A DNA stretch of 31,805 bases from T1Sed10-7 sp041685505. Its GTDB lineage: Bacteria; Actinomycetota; Nitriliruptoria; Nitriliruptorales; Nitriliruptoraceae. A model generated the notes under the pieces. That model made no database searches. It saw only the letters and a program-made list of their open reading frames with translations, and was not told the origin of the DNA. The stretch covers positions 1-31,805 of the forward strand of contig JAWLFQ010000024.1 of the NCBI GenBank assembly GCA_041685505.1, written 5' to 3'. The translations under genes were made by a program, and so were the position numbers. Positions 26,029 to 31,805 of this stretch are shown piece after piece; the stretch's first letter is position 1, and every line of letters starts with the position of its first letter.

Positions 26029-27138
26029 TCATCGTCGGCGTGCTGCGGGGAGCCGGACGGTGAAGGTGGATCCGGTGCCGACCCCGTCGCTGTGGGCGGT
26101 GAGCTCGCCACCATGGCCGTGGACGATGGCTCGGCTGATGGTCAGGCCGATGCCGCTGCCGGCAACGTGCCGCCGTGCGGGGTCTGCCCGGAAGAAGCGT
26201 TCGAAGATGTGCTCGAGGTGGTGCGGGGCGATCCCACCGCCGGTATCGGCGATGGTCACGACCGCGTCGTCGTCGCGCGCGGTCACCGACGCGGTGACCG
26301 TCCCGCTGTCGGGCGTGTGCTCGAAAGCGTTGTTGAGCAGGTTTGCGAGCACCTGTGCGAGCCGGTCCGGGTCGCCGTCGACCATCACCGGCGCTTGCGG
26401 CAGCCGGACCTCCAGTTGCGGTCGATCACGCGTCGCGGGTGCGAGCGCATCGACCGCGGACCGCACGAGCTGTGCGAGGTCGATCGGTTGGAGGTCGTAG
26501 CTGAGCTGGCCTTCCTCGGCACGAGACACCAGCGAGACGTCCTCCACGAGCCGTTGGAGCCGTCCGGTCGCATCCTGGAGGGTCGCGAGCGTGTCGGCAT
26601 CAGCCGCGACGACGCCGTCTGCCACGCCCTCGTGGTACGCCTCGATCGTCGCCAGCGGGGTACGGAGCTCATGGGCGAGGTCGGCCAACAGCCGCCGTCG
26701 GGTCGCGTCGGTGCGCTCGAGCGCATCCGCCATGCCGTTGAACGCGTCGGTGAGATCAGCGAGCTCGTCCTCCGCGGCCGGGTGCGGGGCCCGTTCGCCG
26801 AAACGGCCTGCGGCCAGGGCGTCGGCGGTGCGCGAGAGTTCCTCCACGGGACGCGCGATCCGGTTCGCGAGCAGCCAGGACACCCCGGTCGCCGCACCTG
26901 CCGCCGCGAGGATCCCGACCGTCAGCGCGACCAGCAGCGTCTCGGAGAACGCCTGGTCGAGGTGATGGGCGACGACGTCGGAGACCGGTCCGACGGCCCG
27001 CCGGATGTGGTCGTGGAAGATCGGCGGCGCGACCAGGAAGGCGACGGCGCCGAGGGTGCCGGCGCCGACGAGGATCACCAGGAGCTGGCCGACGAACAAC
27101 CGTCGTACCAGGCGCCGCGGTGGGGCGGGCGCGGTCAC
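26029..27138 (-). CDS. HAMP-domain sensor histidine kinase
   Basis: A 369-residue membrane histidine kinase. TM1 spans about 14-38 and TM2 about 68-90, enclosing a very short extracytoplasmic loop of ~30 residues with His at 42, 44, 58 and 59. HAMP (91-144) follows, then HisKA with phospho-acceptor H156 in LLADLAHELRTPL, and HATPase_c with N-box NLLNNAFEHT, G1 DTGGGI and G2 GSGIGL. The small sensor loop suggests sensing within or close to the membrane, or through a partner protein. It starts at GTG 27138, whose GTGA overlaps the response-regulator stop, so the pair is translationally coupled and partners by position. The upstream genes of the same operon are candidate sources of its signal. 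Confidence 0.95.
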   Translation of the reverse strand: MTAPAPPRRLVRRLFVGQLLVILVGAGTLGAVAFLVAPPIFHDHIRRAVGPVSDVVAHHLDQAFSETLLVALTVGILAAAGAATGVSWLLANRIARPVEELSRTADALAAGRFGERAPHPAAEDELADLTDAFNGMADALERTDATRRRLLADLAHELRTPLATIEAYHEGVADGVVAADADTLATLQDATGRLQRLVEDVSLVSRAEEGQLSYDLQPIDLAQLVRSAVDALAPATRDRPQLEVRLPQAPVMVDGDPDRLAQVLANLLNNAFEHTPDSGTVTASVTARDDDAVVTIADTGGGIAPHHLEHIFERFFRADPARRHVAGSGIGLTISRAIVHGHGGELTAHSDGVGTGSTFTVRLPAARRR

Positions 27139-27827
27139 GCATCGACCATGCGGTAGCCGACACCGCGGACGGTGCGGACGAAGCGGGGCTCCTCGGAGGT
27201 GTCGCCGAGCTTGCGGCGCAGGTTGGCGACGTGCACCGCGACGACATGGTCATCGCGGTACTCGGACGATCCCCACACCCGGTCCAGCAGCTGCTCCCGC
27301 GAGAACACCACACGGGGCTGGGCGCTGAGCGTGTCGAGCAGGTCGAACTCCAAGCGGGTCAGCTCGACCGGCTCATCGGCGAGATGGACCTCGCGAGCGG
27401 CGGCATCGATGGTGAGCGCACCGAACCTGCGCACGGCGTCGTCCGTCGGTGCCGTCTGGCGGGGACGGCGGAGCATCGCCTGGATGCGGGCCACCAGCTC
27501 GTTCGGGGAGAACGGCTTGGTCACGTAGTCGTCCGCACCGACCCGCAGACCCACGATCCGGTCCACCTCCTCGGTCCGGGCGGTGAGCATGACGATGTAC
27601 GGGTCGGTGTCCTCCCGCACCCGACGGGCCACCTCGAGCCCATCGATGCCCGGCAGCATGAGATCCAGCACGATCACGTCCGGGTGGTGGCGGCCGATCA
27701 CCGCCAGCGCCTCCTCACCGTCGTAGGCGGCGTGGACCTCGTAGCCCTCACGCCGCAGGTAGCGGCTGACGAGGTCCACGAGCGGGCGCTCGTCGTCGAC
27801 GACGACGACCGTGATCGGACGGTTCAT
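27135..27827 (-). CDS. OmpR/PhoB-family response regulator
   Basis: A 230-residue response regulator: receiver domain with acidic pair D11-D12, phospho-acceptor D55 in VIVLDLMLPG, and the late lysine in YVTKPFSPNEL; then a winged-helix DNA-binding domain (RFGALTIDAAAREV...RLEFDLLDTL...VHVANLRRKLG, ending GVGYRMVDA). Length is normal. ATG 27827 overlaps the stop of the preceding SHOCT gene (ATGA), and its own stop overlaps the kinase start, so all three are probably made from one transcript. Tandem 11-bp repeats at 29239-29271, upstream of the first gene of the run, are a plausible binding site and would imply autoregulation. Confidence 0.95.
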   Translation of the reverse strand: MNRPITVVVVDDERPLVDLVSRYLRREGYEVHAAYDGEEALAVIGRHHPDVIVLDLMLPGIDGLEVARRVREDTDPYIVMLTARTEEVDRIVGLRVGADDYVTKPFSPNELVARIQAMLRRPRQTAPTDDAVRRFGALTIDAAAREVHLADEPVELTRLEFDLLDTLSAQPRVVFSREQLLDRVWGSSEYRDDHVVAVHVANLRRKLGDTSEEPRFVRTVRGVGYRMVDA

Positions 27828-28054
27828 GGGCGACTGTCCTGCCCGGCTGGTGGGAGCTCGCGCAGGCGACGGTACTCGGCGACGTCGATCTGGCCCCTGG
27901 CGAGCCGCAGGTCGAGGACCGCGCGGGCGGCAGGCCGGCCGGCCCGGCCAGCGGGCGCGATACGTCCGGTGGCCCAGATCGCGATCAGCACCAGCACCGT
28001 CCAGAACGAGGCCATCCCCAACCAGTGCCACCACGGTGCCGCGGTCCACATCAT
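27824..28054 (-). CDS. SHOCT-domain small membrane protein
   Basis: A 76-residue protein with one N-terminal membrane segment (about 9-28, WLGMASFWTVLVLIAIWATG) and a C-terminal SHOCT motif (about 46-67, LDLRLARGQIDVAEYRRLRE). SHOCT modules are short oligomerisation-type helices common in small actinobacterial membrane proteins. The start at ATG 28054 (a tandem ATGATG) is preceded by AGGGAGG, an excellent site. Its stop overlaps the response-regulator start (ATGA), so it is tied to the two-component system and might modulate the kinase at the membrane (inference). Confidence 0.85.
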   Translation of the reverse strand: MMWTAAPWWHWLGMASFWTVLVLIAIWATGRIAPAGRAGRPAARAVLDLRLARGQIDVAEYRRLRELPPAGQDSRP

Positions 28055-28102
28055 CCGGTCCTCCCTGTGGTCCTCCCTGCGACGGTCAGCCCACGCCGGT
28101 GG

Positions 28103-28687
28103 TCAGCCGGCGGTGACGCTGTCGGTGAAGTTGCCGGTGACCTGCAGGGCGGCCTGCTCCCCGTCCGCCTGCAGTGGGATCGCGAGGTCGTGGGGTCCGT
28201 CCATGCCCGCATGCATCTGCAGCGGGAACTGCAGCAGCACCGAGCTGCCTGGGGCGACGATGAGCTCCTGACCGACCTGGGTGAGCTCGCCATCGGCGTA
28301 GACCGGCCCCGGGCAGCAGCCCTCGAGCACCTGCGGCTGGCTTGCCGCGAAGGTCAGCTCACGGTCGGTCGGGTTGGTGACCTCCCAGGCCGGCACGTAG
28401 GTGACCCCGAGCGCGATGTCGCCCATCGCCACCTTCGAACCCGCGATCTGCAGGCCCGCCAGGCTCGCCTCGCCCGCGACCGTGCCAGGTGCGGGCAGCG
28501 CCGGCCCGCCCATGGGGTTGGGGAGCGAGGGGTCGGCCGCGGTGACCGTCGCCGTGTCGGAGCCGGAGGCCGCCGAGATGGCGACGCCCACGGCGAGCAC
28601 GACGGCGCCGACCATCGCGGCCAGGCGCGACAGCCGTCCGGTGGAGCGGCGCTGGCCGGTCCCGGTCCTTGGATGTGTGGGGGTCAT
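28103..28687 (-). CDS. Membrane-anchored protein with CCPGP and MHAGMDGPHD motifs
   Basis: A 194-residue protein with a basic N-terminus and one hydrophobic segment (about 21-41), so either a signal anchor or a cleavable signal; the rest faces outside. The exported part looks like an Ig-like beta-sandwich resembling DUF1573-type domains (YVPAWEVTNPTDRELTF). Two motifs stand out: LEGCCPGPVYADG (C124-C125) and FPLQMHAGMDGPHDLAI (M158, H159, M162, H166). Adjacent Cys plus a Met/His-rich loop are attractive copper or other soft-metal ligands; this is inference. ATG 28687 has GGAGG 7 nt upstream. It is 32 bp downstream of the PCYCGC gene and 48 bp upstream of the SHOCT gene, within one - strand run. 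Confidence 0.8.
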   Translation of the reverse strand: MTPTHPRTGTGQRRSTGRLSRLAAMVGAVVLAVGVAISAASGSDTATVTAADPSLPNPMGGPALPAPGTVAGEASLAGLQIAGSKVAMGDIALGVTYVPAWEVTNPTDRELTFAASQPQVLEGCCPGPVYADGELTQVGQELIVAPGSSVLLQFPLQMHAGMDGPHDLAIPLQADGEQAALQVTGNFTDSVTAG

Positions 28688-28719
28688 GGTGAGGCCTCCG
28701 TGCGATCAGAGCTCGTTGC

Positions 28720-29181
28720 TCAGGTCGTTGCGGTGATCTGGCCGTAGCGGTTGTCGATCCGCCGGATGATCTCGTCGAGTGGTGTTCCGGCGGCACGCTG
28801 CTCGACGACCTCCTCCGCTTCCGCGAGGCAGACCGCGCAGCCGGTCGCGTGCCGCTCCCAGCCGCCCTCGGGCCGCTCGAAGCAGTCCAGCAGGTGGCGG
28901 TGGGCGAGGAAGTCCTCGCAGCCGCAGTAGCAGCGCACCTGCTCGAACGCCTCGCGGTCGGCGGCAGCCGCCTCGTACAGCACCTGCTGCTCGCGCGGAA
29001 GCGAGGCGAGCTCGACCGCACCGCCGGGCGACACCTGCAGCATCTGCGGGGAGTTCTGGTCGGTGCCCTCGCCTGGGCTCATGGGCCCGACGACGAGCCC
29101 GACAGCCACGGCCAACCCTACGACCGACGCGACCAGCGCCCACCACGGGCGACCGTCTGTGCTCGTCGGATCGACTGCCAT
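28720..29181 (-). CDS. PCYCGC-motif membrane protein
   Basis: A 153-residue protein with one N-terminal membrane segment (about 13-34) and an exported domain holding the PCYCGC family signature in the form VRCYCGCEDFLAHRHLLDCF: C84, C86, C88, then H94, H96 and C100. A second pair, C115 and C118, follows H111. Six Cys and several His in ~35 residues point to metal binding or a disulfide network; the family has no settled function. The usual leading Pro of PCYCGC is Arg83 here. ATG 29181 is supported by GGGAGGAG; a longer in-frame start at 29235 lacks such a site. It is the first gene of the five-gene run ending in the histidine kinase. Confidence 0.85.
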   Translation of the reverse strand: MAVDPTSTDGRPWWALVASVVGLAVAVGLVVGPMSPGEGTDQNSPQMLQVSPGGAVELASLPREQQVLYEAAAADREAFEQVRCYCGCEDFLAHRHLLDCFERPEGGWERHATGCAVCLAEAEEVVEQRAAGTPLDEIIRRIDNRYGQITATT

Positions 29182-29230
29182 TCCCGCTCCTCCCGCCCCA
29201 GGCGTGCTGTGGCCAGGATGATGGCGGTCG

Positions 29231-29271
29231 ATCATGCGGACGGCGGCAAGGACGCATCAAGAACACGTCAA
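29231..29271 (-). promoter_or_regulatory. Tandem 11-bp repeats over a candidate promoter
   Basis: On the - strand three head-to-tail 11-mers run from 29271 to 29239: TTGACGTGTTC, TTGATGCGTCC, TTGCCGCCGTC. The first two agree at 8 of 11 positions and the first and third at 7. Direct repeats of 11 bp are the usual layout of PhoB/OmpR-family operators. A plausible promoter overlaps them: -35 TTGATG (29260-29255) and -10 CATGAT (29236-29231), spaced 18 bp, about 50 bp before the PCYCGC-gene start codon. I infer that the response regulator of the same operon binds here. Confidence 0.45.
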
Positions 29272-29345
29272 GCCGGACGTGGCTGCGAACGTCCCGTGCA
29301 CCCCGTCCACGACACGGAACGGTTCGGTGGATCGTGCACCAACCG

Positions 29346-30480
29346 CTATGACGGCTCGTCAGCATGGTCGGCGTCGACGGGTCCGCGCACACGGAGCTCG
29401 CCACGGCGGTGCCGGAACCCGCTCCACTGGATCGCGATGTCCATCACGAGGGAGAAGATCGCACCGATCGCCGCGATGCGGCCCAGATCGAAGAGCACCG
29501 CCAGGGTCCCGGCGACCACGACCGAGTACACCAGGGTGTGCTGCGGGATCAACGCCATGTCGGTCAGCATCGCCAGCATGCGTGACACCGCCAACAGGCT
29601 GGCGGGCAGACCGGACGCCGTGGCGATGATGGCGACGGCGACCGTGAAGGTGACCCCGGCGCTGCAGAAGGTGGGGCGGGCGGCCTCAGCCAGCGAGTAG
29701 TCCCGCGCCGCCACGATCTCCGGGATGATCAGCATCGAGCCGACCGCCCACGACACCAACAGGTACACCGCGACACAGACCGCCAGCGAGATCACGATGG
29801 CCCGGCCGGCGTTGCGGTGCGGATCCTCGACCTCGTCGCCGCTGGTGGTGATCGTCGTGCACCCCTTGTAGGCCAGGATCGCCAGGGCGACCCCAGCCAG
29901 CAGCCCACCGGCCCCGCTCCCGGTGGACCCGGTGCTCGCCGGCTGGAAGCTGGAGCCCGCCACCCACAGGGTGGCGCCGGCGAAGACGAGGATGCCGCCG
30001 ACCTTGAGCACGGCGGCGAACGTGGAGATGGTGCCGATGGCCTCGTGGCCGGCGATGTTGATCAGGAACCCTGCAACGTTGATCCCGACGGCGATGACGG
30101 GGATCAGGACACTGGTGTCCTCGACGTCGAACGGCCGCAGGCAGTCGGTGGCGAAGGTGCGGGCGACGAGGCTCTCGTTGATGACCATCGAGAACACCAT
30201 CAGCATCGCACCGGCCGCGGTCACCACCGACCGGCCGTACGCACGGGAGAGGATCATCGCGATCCCACCGGCCGACGGCGTGTCGTTCGACACCTGGATG
30301 TAGCTGTACGCGCTCAGCCCACTGATCACCGGCGATGACGAACGCCACCGGGAACGACGGCCCCGCGAGCTCAGCGATCTGGCCGGTCAACGCGAGGATG
30401 CCCGCACCGATCACGACCCCGGTGCCCATCGCGACCGTGCCCGTCAGGCTCAGGCTGCCCGCCCGGTACGCCGAGCTCAT
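29346..30480 (-). pseudogene. APC-superfamily amino-acid permease, frameshifted and short
   Basis: An amino-acid/polyamine permease read in two frames. Frame one, from ATG 30480, gives MSSAYRAGSLSLTGTVAMGT and the family segment GVVIGAGILALTGQIAELAG, through AFVIAG. The match then moves to another frame (VISGLSAYSYIQVSND onward), which runs to the stop at 29346. The shift lies at about 30330: one base is extra, or two are missing. The second frame carries TM helices through DLGRIAAIGAIFSLVMDIAI and then ends in a polar tail, roughly 100 residues short of a normal ~450-residue permease. Two defects favour a decayed gene, though a sequencing error could explain the shift alone. A GTG at 30329 could allow the second frame to be mis-annotated as a separate 327-residue gene. 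Confidence 0.8.
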
Positions 30481-31126
30481 GGCGCCACCCGCGCAACGTG
30501 GCGGTCGATGGCGACCTCCAGAGCACCTAATCGGCACGTTCTGGCGCCCCGCCAGCGGGGTTGCTGCGGAACCTGATGCAGCCTTGAACCCGTTCAGACG
30601 CCGTCCGGATGGTCGTGGACGACCTTCGGGTCAACACCGACGCCGCCGTGGCGACCGTGGGTGAGCTGGCCTGCAGCATGGCCGGCGGCACCCGCTGACG
30701 GTCGAGGCGAGACGATGGAAGGCCGGAGATGATGATGTGGGGATGTGGAGCCGGGCTCGGCTGGATCGCAGGACGCCCGCCGCATCCGAGACACGCTCTC
30801 GAGCTGACCTGTTCAGGGGCCAGCAGCCGTGCCGCGGGCTGCGGCAGGCCGGTAGTCTCCGTTCCAGCCGGACGGGGTCGGGCCTGCTGGCGCGCTACAG
30901 CGCCGTGACCCTCGCGCACCCCGCCGCCGCCGCGATCGACCGCGTGGACGAGCGGCTGCTGGCCGGGCTGCGTGACACAGCGGAGGCGGACGGGGCATGA
31001 CCGATGGGGGCGGTGATCACAGCCCACGAGGACGCGAACCGTAGGTGGCGGAACCCCGCGGGCGATCGGCAGGCATCACTGCCCACCACGTCGCGAGTTC
31101 GCACGCGTGCCGCCTTCGGAGGCCCG
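30481..31126. other. 646-bp stretch without a confident gene
   Basis: Between the permease remnant and the cytochrome gene I find no supported coding region. A + frame ending at 31000 finishes with a protein-like segment (LLARYSAVTLAHPAAAAIDR, then VDERLLAGLRD), and its stop overlaps an ATG (ATGA at 30997-31000) that opens only a 15-codon frame; this looks like the tail of a broken gene pair. A second short frame starts at ATG 30609 (VVDDLRVNTDAAVATVGELA) and stops after 29 codons. A perfect CCCCGC-CA-GCGGGG hairpin lies at 30547-30560, in the permease 5' region. The rest shows nothing recognisable. Confidence 0.55.
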
Positions 31127-31510
31127 ATGATCCGCACCCTCGCACTCGCACTCCTCGCGCTCGTCACACTCAGCGCCTGCGGGAGCTCTGCGGACACCGG
31201 CACGGTCGAAGCCGGGGACAGCGCAGCGTCGGACGTGACCGCACGAGGCCACGAGCTGTTCGCAGCGAACTGCGCCGCCTGCCACGGTGCGGCGGGGACG
31301 GGCACGACATCCGGCCCGCCACTGGTGCACATCGTGTACGAACCGTCACACCATGGCGACGGCGCCTTCCACCGGGCGGTTCGTGAGGGGGTCACCCCGC
31401 ACCACTGGGACTTCGGCCCCATGCCTGCCATCAGCGGCCTCAGCGACGCGGACATCGACCACATCATCGCCTACATCCGCGAACGACAACGCGCCGCCGG
31501 GATCGGGTAG
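31127..31510 (+). CDS. Cytochrome c lipoprotein
   Basis: A 127-residue single-haem c-type cytochrome. The signal peptide ends in the lipobox LSAC (Cys18), so it is anchored to the outer face of the membrane. The haem site is C49-x-x-C52-H53 (CAACH) and the likely distal ligand is M99 in DFGPMPAI; the C-terminal helix DADIDHIIAYIRERQ is typical of class I. A His-rich stretch between them (YEPSHHGDGAFHRAVREG, then TPHHWDFG) is unusual and might bind metal. It could pass electrons to an oxidase or to a redox enzyme, but no partner is adjacent. ATG 31127 has CGGAGG 4 nt upstream. Confidence 0.92.
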   Translation: MIRTLALALLALVTLSACGSSADTGTVEAGDSAASDVTARGHELFAANCAACHGAAGTGTTSGPPLVHIVYEPSHHGDGAFHRAVREGVTPHHWDFGPMPAISGLSDADIDHIIAYIRERQRAAGIG

Positions 31511-31621
31511 CCAGCGCCCGCGAGTATCACCCGGGAGCCCGCAGCGTCTCCACGCGCGATGGTCCCGGAGCGGGAGTTCCCGTCCCGGATGCTCGCCCCC
31601 CGAGAACCGAGCCGGGTCGTT

Positions 31622-31639
31622 CCCCCTGGTCAGTGGGGG
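31622..31639 (-). terminator. Hairpin downstream of the tRNA-Leu fragment
   Basis: CCCCC (31622-31626) and GGGGG (31635-31639) can pair around an 8-nt loop, just beyond the CCA end of the tRNA-Leu fragment on the - strand. No T-tract follows. It may be the terminator of the original tRNA gene. Confidence 0.35.
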
Positions 31640-31648
31640 TCTGAGAGG

Positions 31649-31708
31649 TGGTGCGCGAGGGGGGACTTGAACCCCCATGACCTTACGGTCACACGGCCCT
31701 CAACCGTG
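31649..31708 (-). tRNA. tRNA-Leu(GAG), 3' part only (attachment-site remnant)
   Basis: On the - strand this begins with a complete anticodon arm (stem CACGG/CCGTG, loop TTGAGGG, anticodon GAG), then a class-II variable arm (TGACC-GTAA-GGTCA), a T arm (GGGGG-TTCAAGT-CCCCC), the acceptor 3' strand CTCGCGC, discriminator A and encoded CCA. The 5' part is missing: no GCGCGAG acceptor strand or D arm is found past 31708, where unrelated sequence starts. It is therefore not a functional tRNA. Loss exactly at the anticodon stem is the pattern left when an integrative element inserts into a tRNA gene and duplicates its 3' end. Confidence 0.8.
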
Positions 31709-31745
31709 CTGAAGCGGCCCATGGTCGTACAGCTTCGTCCAGCAG

Positions 31746-31786
31746 AATCGGGCTCAAACGCTCTGGATGGCCGATTCAGCCCGATT
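31746..31786. repeat. Inverted repeat next to the tRNA fragment
   Basis: AATCGGGCT (31746-31754) and AGCCCGATT (31778-31786) form a perfect 9-bp inverted repeat with a 23-nt spacer. It lies ~40 bp beyond the tRNA-Leu fragment on the side where an integrated element would start. It could be an integrase arm-type site or a terminator of an element gene; the sequence alone does not decide. Confidence 0.45.
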
Positions 31787-31805
31787 TGACGTCCATCACG
31801 CACCG

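Noticed and set aside
30527..31027. A 166-codon - strand frame upstream of the permease remnant
   Set aside because: Composition is Arg/Pro/Ser-rich without motifs, and no good ribosome-binding site was seen.
1..31805. CRISPR arrays, rRNA genes and insertion sequences
   Set aside because: No regularly spaced repeats, rRNA-like segments or transposase motifs were seen on either strand.

Overview
The window is very GC-rich DNA (third codon positions almost always G or C) from an actinobacterium. Two actinobacterial marker families of unknown function, DUF3097 and DUF3039, are present. The gene mix (PepN, FadD15-type ligase, OmpR-type two-component system, CxxCH lipoprotein cytochrome) would fit a deep-branching lineage such as Nitriliruptoria, but that placement is inference. 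The first ~58 bases are G/C homopolymer runs that look like an assembly edge, and the far end holds only the 3' part of a tRNA-Leu gene, so both window edges deserve caution.

Layout, left to right. 91-3464: a long-chain acyl-CoA ligase (-) divergent from a crotonase (+), then a small RuvC-like nuclease (-). 3690-8000: aminopeptidase N, a lipoate-ligase-family protein and a DUF3097 protein in one tightly packed + run. 7988-12038: a - run of DUF3039 protein, HAD/GH65 glycoside phosphorylase fusion and YaaA. 12213-13958: a PilB/GspE-type ATPase with a tandem MshEN c-di-GMP-binding motif. 13995-15404: Sua5/TsaC tRNA-modification enzyme followed by a small SET-domain protein (-). 15659-19030: a 1123-residue receiver-PAS-PAS-PAS-GGDEF-EAL-CZB protein. 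19092-23470: a lipoprotein (-) divergent from a two-gene operon of an ATP-grasp ligase and an S15/CocE-type hydrolase (+). 23551-25832: M28 peptidase, zinc-ribbon protein and SAM methyltransferase (all -).

26029-29181 is the most system-like part: five co-directional - genes, read in order as a PCYCGC-motif membrane protein, a membrane-anchored protein with CCPGP and MHAGMDGPHD motifs, a SHOCT membrane protein, an OmpR-family response regulator and a HAMP histidine kinase. The last three are joined by ATGA/GTGA overlaps. Three tandem 11-bp repeats lie just upstream, where an OmpR-family regulator would bind. I read this as a self-regulated envelope module, possibly handling copper or another thiophilic metal; the ligand is inference. 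Beyond it are a frameshifted and shortened amino-acid permease, ~650 bp of decayed or non-coding DNA and a cytochrome c lipoprotein.

A second theme is c-di-GMP: the MshEN ATPase lies 1.7 kb from the GGDEF-EAL protein, whose GGDEF domain carries Asn instead of Asp at the base-recognition position and whose C-terminus is a zinc-binding CZB domain. The tRNA-Leu fragment at the right edge marks a probable attachment site, with an integrated element expected to start near 31709 and run out of the window.
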